64,000 nt of DNA from Roseomonas populi (lineage in GTDB: Bacteria; Pseudomonadota; Alphaproteobacteria; Acetobacterales; Acetobacteraceae), in assembly GCF_024594815.1 (NCBI RefSeq), contig NZ_JANJOU010000003.1:310001-374000 (forward strand). The letters are read 5' to 3'. Position 1 is the stretch's first letter. Each line of letters opens with the position of its first letter. The translations under genes were made by a program, and so were the position numbers. The notes below the pieces were generated by a model, which saw only the letters and a program-made list of their open reading frames with translations, searched no databases and was not told where the DNA came from. Below are positions 7,376-17,528 of the stretch, in pieces.

Positions 7376-8506
7376 ATGACTCCGAAGATCGCGCAGTTCC
7401 TGGCCGATGTTCAGCCGGCGACGCCGTGCCTCGTCCTCGACGTGGACCGGGTGGAGCAGAACTATCGCCGCCTGCAGGCCGCGCTGCCGCTCGCCCGCAT
7501 CTACTATGCCGTGAAGGCCAACCCGGCGCCCCAGATCCTGGAACGGCTGGCCGGGCTTGGTTCCTGCTTCGACGCGGCCTCCTGGGAGGAGGTCTCGGCG
7601 GTGCTGGAGGCCGGCGCCTCGGCGGATGCCGTTTCCTTCGGCAACACGGTGAAGAAAGAGAGCGCGATCCGCGCGGCCTATGCCCGCGGCGTGCGGATGT
7701 TCGCCTTCGACTCCGAGGGCGAGCTGGAGAAGCTGGCGCGCTCCGCCCCGGGTTCCCGCGTGTACTGCCGCATCCTCGTCGGCAATGACGGCGCCGAGTG
7801 GCCGCTCTCCCGCAAGTTCGGCTGCGAGGTCGAGATGGCGCGGGACCTGATGATCAAGGCGGGCGAGATGGGGCTGGACCCCTTCGGCCTCTCCTTCCAC
7901 GTCGGCAGCCAGCAGACCAACACCGCGGCCTATGAGGCGGCGATCGCCAAGGTCGCCATGCTCTTCACCGACCTCAAGGAGGCCGGGGTGAAGGTGCGGA
8001 TGGTGAACTTGGGCGGTGGCTACCCCGTGCGCTACCGCGCCGAGGTGCCGGAGATCGACGCCTTCGGCGACGCCATCATGGGCGCCATGGCCGAGCACTT
8101 CGGCAATGCCATCCCCGACATCGTGGTGGAGCCCGGGCGCTTCATCGCGGGCGACGCGGCGGTGGTCTCGGCCGAGGTGGTGCTGGTCTCCCGCAAGGCG
8201 AAGGACGACCCGGTGCGCTGGGTGTACCTGGACATCGGGCGCTTCGGCGGGCTGGCGGAGACGGAGGGCGAGGCGATCAAGTACGCCTTCCGCACGCCGC
8301 ATGACGGCACGGCCGAGGGGCCGGTGACGATCGCGGGCCCGACCTGCGACAGCACGGACACCCTCTACGAGAAGTCCAACTACCGGCTGCCGGAGAAGCT
8401 CCAGCCCGGCGACCGGATCGAAATCCTGGCGACGGGTGCCTATGTGACCACCTACGCCAGCCAGGCTTTCAACGGCTTCGCGCCTCTGGCCGAACACTAC
8501 ATTTAA
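7376..8506 (+). CDS. Ornithine/lysine decarboxylase (alanine racemase-fold, PLP)
   Basis: A 376-residue group IV decarboxylase. Key residues are visible: PLP lysine in YYAVKANP (Lys47), HVGSQ (175-179), the glycine loop GGGYP (213-217), EPGR (252-255) that binds the PLP phosphate and pyridine, and catalytic CDSTD (324-328) contributed to the partner active site of the dimer. The WPLSRKFG segment (142-149) is typical of alphaproteobacterial ornithine decarboxylases. It makes putrescine (or cadaverine) and so starts polyamine synthesis. The ATG at 7376 has a strong GGGAGGG ribosome site; a start at 7337 is less likely. The gene is monocistronic, with a strong terminator directly after it. Confidence 0.92.
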   Translation: MTPKIAQFLADVQPATPCLVLDVDRVEQNYRRLQAALPLARIYYAVKANPAPQILERLAGLGSCFDAASWEEVSAVLEAGASADAVSFGNTVKKESAIRAAYARGVRMFAFDSEGELEKLARSAPGSRVYCRILVGNDGAEWPLSRKFGCEVEMARDLMIKAGEMGLDPFGLSFHVGSQQTNTAAYEAAIAKVAMLFTDLKEAGVKVRMVNLGGGYPVRYRAEVPEIDAFGDAIMGAMAEHFGNAIPDIVVEPGRFIAGDAAVVSAEVVLVSRKAKDDPVRWVYLDIGRFGGLAETEGEAIKYAFRTPHDGTAEGPVTIAGPTCDSTDTLYEKSNYRLPEKLQPGDRIEILATGAYVTTYASQAFNGFAPLAEHYI

Positions 8507-8515
8507 GAAATGACG

Positions 8516-8545
8516 AAAAGGGCGCCTTCGGGCGCCCTTTTTTTT
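8516..8545 (+). terminator. Rho-independent terminator of decarboxylase gene
   Basis: GGGCGCC (8520-8526), TTCG tetraloop, GGCGCCC (8531-8537) and then eight T residues. Flanking AAAA pairs with the T-run to extend the stem. It begins nine bases after the stop codon. Confidence 0.95.
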
Positions 8546-8659
8546 CGTCGACGAGCGCCGTTCCGAAAGAACCTGTCTCCCTTCGTGCGACCCGGCCCGG
8601 ATTCTGCTTCCCTGGTGATGACGCGTCGGTAATAATGCCGCAAAAGACCGGGGGCTGGC

Positions 8660-9229
8660 GTGGCAGAGTTCTGGGCTGATTGGGGCGCGGCTGCCTATCT
8701 GCTGGCGGCGCTCTGGGCATTCTTCGAGGGCGAGACCTTTGTCCTGGCGGCCTCCGCTATCGGGGCGATGACGGGCGCCGTCGATCCGTGGCTGCTGATG
8801 GGCTCTGTCTGGATCGGTTCCTTTCTGGGGGACCAGACCTGGTTCACCCTCGGGCGCCGCTACGGGCCACGCATCATGAAGAAGTACCCGAAGGCCGAGG
8901 CGAAGATGGCCAGCGCCACGGCCATGCTGCTGCAGTACGGCACGATCTTCATCCTGACCTTCCGCTTTCTCTATGGCATCCGGAACGTGGCGGCCGCGGC
9001 CTGCGGGCTGGCGGGAATCGGGCGGCTGCGCTTCGCGCTGCTGAACTTCTGCGCGGCGGGCATCTGGGCGGGCAGCTTCGTGGCGGCGGGCTGGTATCTG
9101 GGCGCGCTGATCGGGCCGGAGCGGCTGTTCCACGCCATCGCGGGCGGGGCGCTGCTGGTGCTGGCGGTGTTCCTGTTCCGGCGCTTCTACCGCCGCCGCC
9201 GGCTGGCCCGGACGGTGCCGGCCCTCTAG
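8660..9229 (+). CDS. DedA family membrane protein
   Basis: A 189-residue inner-membrane protein with four to five hydrophobic segments. It carries the DedA/VTT pattern: an E-rich early segment (FFEGETFVLAAS, about 22-33), GSFLGDQTWFTLGRRYG (about 53-69), and the conserved FxRFxYGxRN-like element (FRFLYGIRN, about 101-109). Members are linked to lipid scrambling, undecaprenyl-phosphate recycling and membrane homeostasis. Start is GTG at 8660 with GGGGG a few bases upstream. It sits alone between the decarboxylase terminator and a hairpin pair, so is probably its own transcription unit. Confidence 0.85.
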   Translation: MAEFWADWGAAAYLLAALWAFFEGETFVLAASAIGAMTGAVDPWLLMGSVWIGSFLGDQTWFTLGRRYGPRIMKKYPKAEAKMASATAMLLQYGTIFILTFRFLYGIRNVAAAACGLAGIGRLRFALLNFCAAGIWAGSFVAAGWYLGALIGPERLFHAIAGGALLVLAVFLFRRFYRRRRLARTVPAL

Positions 9230-9236
9230 CCTGTCC

Positions 9237-9284
9237 GGGCCTTCGGGGCCGGAAGGCCCCTGACGGGGTGCCGTGCGGCACCCC
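9237..9284 (+). terminator. Twin hairpins after dedA
   Basis: GGGCCTTC (9237-9244) pairs with GAAGGCCC (9252-9259). A second perfect stem, GGGGTGCC (9265-9272) with GGCACCCC (9277-9284), is followed by a pyrimidine-rich tract of mixed C and T. This is probably a terminator for the DedA gene, though the U-tract is imperfect. Confidence 0.65.
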
Positions 9285-9358
9285 CTTCCCCTTCTTCTTC
9301 CCTGCAACTCGTCCCCCGATGATTTCCAGGGACCGGCCGAGGCTCTAGGCTGCATCTC

Positions 9359-9823
9359 ATGGACGAGATCGACCGGAACATCCTCATCGCCGTGCAACAG
9401 GACGGCGCGGCGGGACTTTCCGACCTCTCCAAGGTGGCCGGGCTCTCCGTTTCCGCTACCGCGGAGCGGGTGAAGCGGCTGGAGGAGCGCGGCACGATCC
9501 GGGGCTGGCACGCGGCGCTGGATCCGGCGGCGGTGGGCTGCCCGCTGCTGGCCTTCGTGATGGTGGGGCTGCGGCCCGGGCGTGACGACGGCGCCTTCCG
9601 CAAGGCCATGCGCCGCGCGGACGCGGTGCTGGAGTGCCACGCGGTCAGCGGACCATGGGACTACATGCTGAAGGTCCGCGTGCCGGATCTGGGCGCGCTG
9701 GAGCGCTTCGTGGTCGAGGAGGTGCGCGGCCAGACAGGGGTGGAGCGCACGGAGATCGTGGTGGCCCTCGCCTCGGCCAAGGAAACGATGATCCTGCCGG
9801 TGGCGGAGGCGGACGAGGAGTAG
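9359..9823 (+). CDS. Lrp/AsnC family transcriptional regulator
   Basis: A 154-residue regulator beginning MDEIDRNILIAVQQDG, the usual Lrp start. Residues 1-60 form the winged HTH (LSDLSKVAGLSVSATAERVKRLEERG), followed by the RAM effector domain (AFVMVGLRPG; HAVSGPWDYMLKVRVPDLGALERF), where amino acids bind and octamers form. Targets are unknown. It lies 0.3 kb from a binding-protein gene on the opposite strand, with a terminator for that gene between them, so control of the transporter would have to act from a distance. Replacement of G-D-Y by G-P-W-D-Y in the effector loop is a common variant. Confidence 0.92.
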   Translation: MDEIDRNILIAVQQDGAAGLSDLSKVAGLSVSATAERVKRLEERGTIRGWHAALDPAAVGCPLLAFVMVGLRPGRDDGAFRKAMRRADAVLECHAVSGPWDYMLKVRVPDLGALERFVVEEVRGQTGVERTEIVVALASAKETMILPVAEADEE

Positions 9824-9840
9824 GGCGCTGTCCGGGACCA

Positions 9841-9980
9841 GGGGAGGCTGGAACCCCTCCACCAAGAGGCTGAGCCTCCTGGACCTGCATCGGGCTGCCG
9901 CGGGACTGGCTTGAGACGGGGTCTCCGGTGAGGGTCTCTATCCTGCCCTTGCAGTCGCCTCGGCTCATCGAGCCGAGGCG
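9841..9980. repeat. Cluster of extragenic palindromes after lrp
   Basis: Three hairpins in 140 bases: GGAGG (9843-9847) with CCTCC (9856-9860); CCA-A-GAGGCT with AGCCTC-C-TGG (9862-9882); and a perfect 11-base stem CGCCTCGGCTC (9956-9966) with GAGCCGAGGCG (9970-9980) around ATC. None has a T-run. They resemble the repetitive extragenic palindromes common in GC-rich Acetobacteraceae genomes; that resemblance is an impression, not a search result. Confidence 0.5.
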
Positions 9981-10011
9981 CACCGTCAGCGATGTTCGGA
10001 CCGGCTGATAC

Positions 10012-10079
10012 AAAAAATGATGGTGAGGGGTCCGGGGAGAGGAAGAATTCCTTCTTCCTTTCCCCGGGACAGACCATCA
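10012..10079 (-). terminator. Long-stem terminator of the Tat-type binding protein gene
   Basis: Read on the minus strand, TGATGGT pairs with ACCATCA, and the inner arm pairs through a C/G-rich block and AAGGAAGAA with TTCTTCCTC over a GGAA loop. Six T residues (10012-10017) follow. It starts nine bases after the gene's stop codon. Confidence 0.92.
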
Positions 10080-10087
10080 GCCAAAGA

Positions 10088-11704
10088 TCAGGCCGGCTTC
10101 GCTTCGGTGGCGACGCTGCGCTCGTCGGCCCGGGCGTTGTAGTCCAGGCCGCGCTTCACGGCCCAGACGTTGACCAGCTGCATCAGCGGGATGAAGGCCA
10201 GGTCGTCCATGGCGATCTTCACGCCTTCCTGCAGCAGCTTCTCGCGCGCCGCGTCGTCGAGGGTGGAGGTCGCGCGGGCGGTCACCTCGTCCAGGCGCGG
10301 GTTGGAGTAGCGGCCGTTGTTGTTGGAGCCGAGGCGGCTCGCCTGGTTGTAGGTGCTGAGGATGTTGACCAGGGTGTAGGCGGCCTCGCCGGTGGTGCTG
10401 GCCCAGCCGAGCAGGCGGATGTCGAACTCCTGCCGGGCGTTGCGGGCGGAGAAGCTCGCCCAGGGGGCGGCTTCCACCGCGGTCTGGATGCCGACACGCT
10501 GCCACATCTGGGCGACCGCCTGGATGATGCGGGCGTCGTTGGGGTAGCGGTCGTTCGGGCCGTGCAGGGTGATCTTCAGCCCCTGCGGGAAGCCGGCTTC
10601 GGCCAGAAGTGCCTTGGCGCGGTCGGGGCTGTAGGTGTCCGGCTTCACATCGGGGTTGTGGCTGTAGGTGCCAGGGGCCAGCCACTGGCCGGTGGGCTGG
10701 GCGGTGCCCTCCATGACCTGGCGGCAGAGGGCATCGCGGTTGATGGCGGCGGAGAGGGCCTGGCGGAACTTGAGGTTCCGGAAGGGGTTCGTCGCCAGCT
10801 TCTGGCCGTTCAGGTCGGTGGCGAAGTTCGGCGGGCCTTCGCGGGAGAAGTCGGGGAAGAGATAGATGACGCGCAGGCCCTGGGTCTCCACCACCTTCAC
10901 GCGGCTCTCGCGGCGCAGCTTGGCGATATCGCTGGTGGGCACCTGGTCGATCATGTCCACGTCACCGGCGAGGAGGGCGGCGACGCGGCCGCTGTCATTG
11001 CCGATGAAGCGGTAGGAGACCTTGGCCCAGGGCTGCTTCGGCCCGAACCAGGCGTCGTTGCGGACCAGCTCCGTCCGGTCGCCTGGGGTGTAGGAGGCGA
11101 GCTTGTAGGGGCCGGTGCCGATGGCGGCCTTGCCGGAGTTGTAGTCCTCCGTCGCGGTGCCGTTCACGTGCTTGGCGATGACTGCGACGGCGGCGAGGTC
11201 GGTGGGGACCAGCGGGGCCGGGCCTTCGGTGTGGAAGCGGACGGTCAGCGGGTCCACGATCTCCACGCGCTTGATGGAGCGGACGAAGCCGCCGAAGCCG
11301 CCGGGGGAGTTGGGGACGTTTGGCGTGCGCTCCACCGTGAACGCCACGTCCTCGGCGGTGAAATCCTTGCCGTCGTGCCACTTCACACCGGGGCGGAGCT
11401 TGAACTCCCACACCGTGTCGGAGACCGGCGTCCAGCTCAGGGCGAGGCCGGGCTGCAGGCGGGCCTGGGCGTCGCGCTCCACCAGCCGGTCGAAGATGTG
11501 CATGGCCAGGCCGTTGTTGGGCGAGGCGTTGTAGAAGTGCGGATCAACGGAGGTGACGGCGCCGCCGATGCCGATGGTCAGGGTGCCGTTCGCCGGCACG
11601 GCGGCCGTCTGCGCCTCCGCCGTCAGGGGCGGGAGGCCGCCGGAGATGGCGGCCATGGCGGCGGGCGCGGTGATGAAGAGACGGCGGCTGACCGGTGAAG
11701 ACAC
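10088..11704 (-). CDS. Peptide-type ABC transporter substrate-binding protein, Tat-exported
   Basis: A 538-residue family 5 solute-binding protein (DppA/OppA class). The start is GTG at 11704, seven bases from AGGAGA. It places SPVSRRLFIT at the N-terminus, a twin-arginine motif followed by a hydrophobic stretch and an AEA-type cleavage region near residue 35. Family features include VTSVDPHFYNASPNN, WEFKLRPGVKWHDG and DFTAEDVAFT. It is paralogous over its full length to the divergent gene at 11814-13397 and shares the segment QVPTSDIAKLR. It probably feeds peptides or a similar ligand to the permeases encoded on the other strand. An earlier start would add about 12 residues ahead of the Tat motif. 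Confidence 0.9.
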   Translation of the reverse strand: MSSPVSRRLFITAPAAMAAISGGLPPLTAEAQTAAVPANGTLTIGIGGAVTSVDPHFYNASPNNGLAMHIFDRLVERDAQARLQPGLALSWTPVSDTVWEFKLRPGVKWHDGKDFTAEDVAFTVERTPNVPNSPGGFGGFVRSIKRVEIVDPLTVRFHTEGPAPLVPTDLAAVAVIAKHVNGTATEDYNSGKAAIGTGPYKLASYTPGDRTELVRNDAWFGPKQPWAKVSYRFIGNDSGRVAALLAGDVDMIDQVPTSDIAKLRRESRVKVVETQGLRVIYLFPDFSREGPPNFATDLNGQKLATNPFRNLKFRQALSAAINRDALCRQVMEGTAQPTGQWLAPGTYSHNPDVKPDTYSPDRAKALLAEAGFPQGLKITLHGPNDRYPNDARIIQAVAQMWQRVGIQTAVEAAPWASFSARNARQEFDIRLLGWASTTGEAAYTLVNILSTYNQASRLGSNNNGRYSNPRLDEVTARATSTLDDAAREKLLQEGVKIAMDDLAFIPLMQLVNVWAVKRGLDYNARADERSVATEAKPA

Positions 11705-11813
11705 TGCAAGCTCTCCTGGGTTTAATCTTTGGCGGCGCAAACTAGCGGGAGGTTGTGCGGACTGCTAGAACGCCCTTTGGGAAGGCGCCATCGGGAAACC
11801 CGGGGGACTTTAC

Positions 11814-13397
11814 ATGAAGAAGTATGCAGCGGCGGCCGTGAAGGCTGCCCTTTCGGCATTCGTGGTCGCCGGGGCCCTTCCGGCTGCCGCCCAGACCCTG
11901 AACCTGGCGGTCGGCGCGCCCGTCACCTCGCTGGACCCGCACTACCACGCGCTCTCTCCCAATTACGCCGTGGCGGACATGCTGTTCGACAGCCTGACGG
12001 CCTTCGATGCCCAGGCCCGCGTTCAGCCGCGGCTGGCGGAAAGCTGGAAGCCGGTGGCGGAGGATGTGTGGGAGTTCAAGCTCCGCCCCAACGTCACCTT
12101 CCACAACGGCAATGCCTTCACCGCCGAGGACGTTGCCTTCACCATCGCCCGCGTGCCGACGGTGCCGAACAGCCCGTCCTCCTACGGGATTTACACGCGC
12201 GCCATCACGCGGGTGGAGGTGGTGGACCCGCTGACGGTGCGCTTCCATACGAACGGCGCCTATCCGCTGCTGCCCGTGGACCTCGGGCAGATCGAGATGC
12301 TGGACAGCGAGACGCACGCCAACCCGGCGACGGAGGACTTCAACTCCGGCAAGCTGGCGATCGGCACCGGGCCGTTCCGGATGGTGAGCTATCGCAGCGG
12401 CGACCGGATCGAGTACGTGCGCAACGACGGCTATTTCGGGCCGCGGCCGCACTGGGCGCGCGTGAACTACCGGATGATCACGAACGACGCGGCGCGGACG
12501 GCGGCGCTGCTGTCCGGCGACGTGGACTTCATCGACCAGGTGCCCACCAGCGACATCGCGAAGCTGCGGGGCGACAGCCGGGTGCAGTTGAGCGAAGCGG
12601 ACGGGCTGCGGCTGATCTTCCTGGCGCTGGGGCACAGCCACGAGACGAACGCGCCCTACGTCACGGACAATGACGGCAAGCCGCTGGGGCGGAACCCGCT
12701 GCGGGACGTGCGGGTGCGCCGGGCGCTCTCCATGGCGGTGGACCGGCAGGCGATCACGGACCGGGTGATGGAGGGGGCTTCGCTGCCCACCACGCAGCTG
12801 CTGCCGCCGACTGCCTATGGTGCCCTGCCCGACCGGCAGGTGGGCCGGGCCGATGCGGATGCGGCGAAGCGGCTTCTGGCGGAGGCGGGCTATCCCAACG
12901 GCTTCCGCATCCAGCTGAACGGGCCGAACGACCGCTATATGAACGACGCCCGGATCATCCAGGCGATCGGGCAGATGTGGACGCGCATCGGCATCCGCAC
13001 GGCGGTGGAGGGGCAGCCCTGGGCGACCTTCGTGGCGCGGGCCGGGCGGCAGGAGTTCTCCGCCATGCTGGTGGGCTGGGGCACCTCCTCCGGCGAGCCG
13101 ACGAGCCCGCTCCGCTCCCTGCTGGCGACCGTGAACCCGCAGCGCGGCTGGGGCGGTTCCAACCGCGGGCGCTACTCCAACCCCGCGATGGACGAGAAGC
13201 TGGCCGAGGCGCTGCGGACGCTGGACGACAACAAGCGCGAGGCGCTGCTGCGCGAGGCGACGACGATCGCCATGGACGACGTGGGCATCATCCCCATCCA
13301 CATCCAGAAGAACATCTGGGCGATGCGGCGGGGGCTGCGGCACGAGGCGCGGGCGGATGAGCTGACGCGCGCGCAGGATGTGAGTCCGGCCCAGTAA
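11814..13397 (+). CDS. Peptide-type ABC transporter substrate-binding protein, Sec-exported
   Basis: A 527-residue family 5 periplasmic binding protein with a classic Sec signal: MKKYAAAAVKAAL, a hydrophobic core and cleavage after AAAQ near residue 27. Mature motifs are VTSLDPHYHALSPNY, WEFKLRPNVTFHNG and AFTAEDVAFTIARV. It heads an operon with two permeases and two ATPases (13421-17402), so it is the cognate binding protein of a DppABCDF-like importer for di- or oligopeptides or similar compounds. The upstream gap to the divergent paralogue is about 110 bases and must hold both promoters. Similarity to the divergent paralogue is clear by eye along the whole length. Confidence 0.92.
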   Translation: MKKYAAAAVKAALSAFVVAGALPAAAQTLNLAVGAPVTSLDPHYHALSPNYAVADMLFDSLTAFDAQARVQPRLAESWKPVAEDVWEFKLRPNVTFHNGNAFTAEDVAFTIARVPTVPNSPSSYGIYTRAITRVEVVDPLTVRFHTNGAYPLLPVDLGQIEMLDSETHANPATEDFNSGKLAIGTGPFRMVSYRSGDRIEYVRNDGYFGPRPHWARVNYRMITNDAARTAALLSGDVDFIDQVPTSDIAKLRGDSRVQLSEADGLRLIFLALGHSHETNAPYVTDNDGKPLGRNPLRDVRVRRALSMAVDRQAITDRVMEGASLPTTQLLPPTAYGALPDRQVGRADADAAKRLLAEAGYPNGFRIQLNGPNDRYMNDARIIQAIGQMWTRIGIRTAVEGQPWATFVARAGRQEFSAMLVGWGTSSGEPTSPLRSLLATVNPQRGWGGSNRGRYSNPAMDEKLAEALRTLDDNKREALLREATTIAMDDVGIIPIHIQKNIWAMRRGLRHEARADELTRAQDVSPAQ

Positions 13398-13420
13398 GGG
13401 TTGGGTAAGGGAGCCGGGCG

Positions 13421-14392
13421 ATGAGCGTCTATCTTCTGCGGCGGCTGATCCAGGCGGCCCTGGTCATGCTGGCCATGTCGGTCATCGTCTTCATTGGCGT
13501 CTATGCCATCGGCGACCCGGTGGAGATCCTGATCTCCCCGGACGCGGACCAAGCGGAGCGGGCGCGGGCCATCGCGGCGCTCGGCCTCGATAAGCCGCTG
13601 TGGCAGCAGTATTTCTCCTTCCTGGGCGCGGCGCTGCAGGGCGACCTCGGGCGGTCCTTCGTGTTCAACGAGCCGGCGCTGAAGCTGATCGGGCAGCGGG
13701 CGCCGGCGACGCTGGAGCTGGCCTTCGGGGCGACGATCATGGCCGTGATCATCGGCCTGCCGCTGGGGCTCTATGCCGGGTTGCGGCCGAAGAGCTTCGG
13801 GGCGCAGGCGATCATGACCGGCTCCATCCTCGGCTTCTCCCTGCCGACCTTCTGGGTGGGGCTGATGCTCATCATGGTCTTCGCCGTGCAGCTGGGCTGG
13901 CTGCCCAGCACCGGGCGCGGGGAGACGGTGGAGATCCTGGGGATGCGCTGGTCCTTCCTGACCTGGGACGGGCTGGCGCACATGGCGATGCCGGCGCTGA
14001 ACCTGGCGCTGTTCAAGATCAGCCTTGTCATCCGCCTGACCCGCGCGGGCGTGCGGGAGACGATGCTGATGGACTACGTGAAGTTCGCGCGCGCCAAGGG
14101 GCTTTCCCCGAGCCGGGTGATCGGCGTCCATGTCTTCAAGAACATCCTGATCCCCGTGGTGACGGTGGTGGGGCTGGAGCTCGGCTCCACGATCGCCTTC
14201 TCCGTGGTGACGGAGAGCGTGTTTGCCTGGCCGGGCATGGGCAAGCTGATCATCGACAGCATCAACGTGCTCGACCGCCCGGTGATCGTCGCCTACCTGA
14301 TGAGCATCGTGCTGATGTTCATCATCATCAACCTGGTGGTGGACCTGCTCTACTCGGTGCTTGATCCCCGCGTGCGGCTGGAGAGCAAGTGA
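13421..14392 (+). CDS. Peptide-type ABC transporter permease (DppB-like)
   Basis: A 323-residue inner-membrane permease with six helices. It opens MSVYLLRRLIQAALVMLAMSVIVF, the standard DppB/GsiC start, and carries the EAA loop (RAGVRETMLMDYVKFARAKGLS, about 208-229) that contacts the ATPases. It is 23 bases after the binding-protein gene and its TGA overlaps the next ATG by one base. It forms the transmembrane heterodimer with the following permease. Substrate specificity is set by the binding proteins and cannot be read from this gene. Confidence 0.95.
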   Translation: MSVYLLRRLIQAALVMLAMSVIVFIGVYAIGDPVEILISPDADQAERARAIAALGLDKPLWQQYFSFLGAALQGDLGRSFVFNEPALKLIGQRAPATLELAFGATIMAVIIGLPLGLYAGLRPKSFGAQAIMTGSILGFSLPTFWVGLMLIMVFAVQLGWLPSTGRGETVEILGMRWSFLTWDGLAHMAMPALNLALFKISLVIRLTRAGVRETMLMDYVKFARAKGLSPSRVIGVHVFKNILIPVVTVVGLELGSTIAFSVVTESVFAWPGMGKLIIDSINVLDRPVIVAYLMSIVLMFIIINLVVDLLYSVLDPRVRLESK

Positions 14393-15327
14393 TGAGCGCG
14401 ACGACGGCCGGCAGCACCGCCCCTGCCCCCACCTCTGGAAAGGTGCCCCGGGCGGAGACGCCGCTGCGGCGCTTCATCCTGGACTTCGCGGAGAGCAAGC
14501 TGGCGCTGGGGGCGCTGGTGGTGTTCCTGGCGATCGTGCTGGTGGCGGTCTTCGCGCCCTGGATCGCGCCGCAGAACCCCTACGACCTCGCGCAGCTGGA
14601 CATCATGGACGGTCGGCTGGAGCCGGGTTCGGTGAGCGAGGGCACCGGCATGACCTACTGGCTCGGCACAGATGACCAGGGGCGCGACATGCTCTCCGGC
14701 ATCATGTACGGGCTGCGGATCTCCCTGCTGGTGGGCGCGGGCTCGGCCATCGTCGCGGCCTTCGTGGGGGCTTCCCTCGGGATGCTCGCGGCCTATGCCG
14801 GCGGGCGGACCGATACGGTGATCATGCGGCTGGTGGATCTCCAGCTCTCCTTCCCGACCATCCTTTCGGCGCTGATGATCCTGGCCTTCCTGGGCAAGGG
14901 GATCATGAACGTCGTCATCGCGCTGATCATCGTGGAATGGGCCTATTACGCCCGCACGGTGCGCGGCACGGCGCTGGTGGAGCGGCGGCGGGAGTATATC
15001 GAGGCGGCGCAGTGCCTGGCGCTGCCGACGCGGCGGATCATCTTCCGCCACCTGCTGCCGAACTGCATGCCGCCGCTGATCGTGGTGGCGACGATCCAGA
15101 TCGCCCGCGCCATCGCGCTGGAGGCGACGCTCTCCTTCCTCGGCCTCGGCGTGCCGATCACGGAGCCGTCCCTCGGGCTGCTGATCGCCAATGGCTACGA
15201 GTACATGCTCTCCGGCAAGTACTGGATTTCCTTCTACCCGGGCATCGCGCTGCTGATCACCATCGTCTCGATCAACCTGGTGGGTGACCACCTGCGCGAC
15301 GTCCTCAACCCGCGGCTGAAGAAGTAA
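14392..15327 (+). CDS. Peptide-type ABC transporter permease (DppC-like)
   Basis: A 311-residue permease. It has a cytoplasmic N-terminus of about 35 residues, a first helix (LALGALVVFLAIVLVAVFAPWI) and the DppC hallmark LGTDDQGRDMLSGIMYGLRISL (about 95-116). The EAA loop follows around 185-210 (RREYIEAAQCLALPTRRIIFRHLLPN). Start is the ATG at 14392, which shares its A with the TGA of the previous gene, indicating translational coupling. Pairs with the DppB-like permease. Confidence 0.95.
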   Translation: MSATTAGSTAPAPTSGKVPRAETPLRRFILDFAESKLALGALVVFLAIVLVAVFAPWIAPQNPYDLAQLDIMDGRLEPGSVSEGTGMTYWLGTDDQGRDMLSGIMYGLRISLLVGAGSAIVAAFVGASLGMLAAYAGGRTDTVIMRLVDLQLSFPTILSALMILAFLGKGIMNVVIALIIVEWAYYARTVRGTALVERRREYIEAAQCLALPTRRIIFRHLLPNCMPPLIVVATIQIARAIALEATLSFLGLGVPITEPSLGLLIANGYEYMLSGKYWISFYPGIALLITIVSINLVGDHLRDVLNPRLKK

Positions 15328-15330
15328 CCC

Positions 15331-16334
15331 GTGGAACCCAGCATTCCCGCCTCCGCCCCGCGCCCCACCTTGCAGGTGCGGAATCTCCAGACCCGGTTCT
15401 TCACCCGTGCGGGCGTGGTGCCGGCGGTGAACGACGTGTCCTTCAATGTCGGCCGCGGCAAGGTGCTGGGGCTGGTGGGGGAGTCCGGTTCCGGCAAGAC
15501 CGTGACGGGCTTCTCCATCATGCGCCTGGTGGACGAGCCCGGGCGGATCACCGGGGGCGAGATCCTGTTCGACGGGCGGGACCTGGTGAAGGCCTCCGAG
15601 GAGGAGATGCGGCAGCTCCGGGGGAACCGGATCGCCATGATCTTCCAAGACCCGATGATGACGCTGAACCCGGTCCTGCGCATCGACACGCAGATGATCG
15701 AGACGATGCAAGCGCACACGAAGATCAGCAAGGAGGACGCCCGGCAGCGGGCGCGGGACACGCTGGGGATGGTTGGCATCCCCTCCCCCGACGAGCGGCT
15801 GAAGGCTTATCCGCACCAGTTTTCCGGCGGCATGCGGCAGCGCGTGGCGATCGCCATCGCCCTCCTGCACCGGCCGGAGCTGATCGTGGCGGACGAGCCG
15901 ACGACGGCGCTGGACGTGACGATCCAGGGGCAGATCCTGGCCGAGGTGCAGAAGCTGGCGGCCACCACCGGGACCTCCATCATCTGGATCACGCACGACC
16001 TCTCCGTGGTGGCGGGCCTGGCCGACGACATCGCGGTGATGTACGCGGGGGAGATCGCGGAGTACGGGGCCGTCTCCGACGTGCTGGACCATCCGCTGCA
16101 CCCTTATACCCACGGGCTGCTGGGCTCGGTGCCCAGCCGGAACCGGCGGGGCGAGCCGCTGCGGCAGATTCCCGGCACCACGCCATCCCTGCTGAGTCTG
16201 CCGCCGGGCTGCCCGTTCCAGACGCGCTGCCCGCGGGCGGCGGATGTGTGTCGGCAGGTGCCGCCGATGGCGGAGATCCTGCCCGCGCACGAGGCGCGGT
16301 GCTTCCGGCCCCATCTTGAGAACGCGGAGGCGGC

Positions 16335-16338
<4 letters not shown>
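15331..16338 (+). CDS. Peptide-type ABC transporter ATPase (DppD-like)
   Basis: A 335-residue ATP-binding subunit. Walker A is GESGSGKT (50-57), the Q-loop lies in [12 protein letters not shown], the signature is FSGGMRQR and Walker B is [13 protein letters not shown]. The C-terminal OppD/F domain includes [14 protein letters not shown], the cysteine-rich segment that in this family can hold an iron-sulfur cluster. Start is GTG at 15331, three bases after the previous stop. Its stop overlaps the next ATG (ATGA). Works as heterodimer with the following ATPase. Confidence 0.95.
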
Positions 16339-17401
<1,063 letters not shown>

Positions 17402-17402
<1 letters not shown>

Positions 17403-17518
17403 TGCGGGTGGCCATGGTTTTCCTGGTCCTGCTGGGGCTGGCGGCCTGCGGGCAGCGCCCCGAGGGCTCGCGCGGGGCCTATGTGGGTGGTAGTGGCGGA
17501 ATCAACGTCTCTCGTTGA
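17402..17518 (+). CDS. Mini-lipoprotein coupled to ABC operon
   Basis: A 38-residue open frame, MRVAMVFLVLLGLAACGQRPEG onward in shortened form: a single hydrophobic core followed by the lipobox LAAC (residues 13-16) and only about 22 mature residues rich in Gly and Ser. The ATG shares its A with the TGA of the DppF-like gene, which argues for real translation. A lipid-anchored peptide of this size resembles entericidin-like small lipoproteins in architecture only. It is easily missed by gene callers. Function is unknown. Confidence 0.6.
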
Positions 17519-17528
17519 GGACCTGTCC

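Noticed and set aside
9837-9940. Thiamine or S-adenosylmethionine riboswitch
   Set aside because: A partial CTGAG and ACCTG resemblance to a TPP element exists, but the core loops do not align and there is no downstream thiamine gene.
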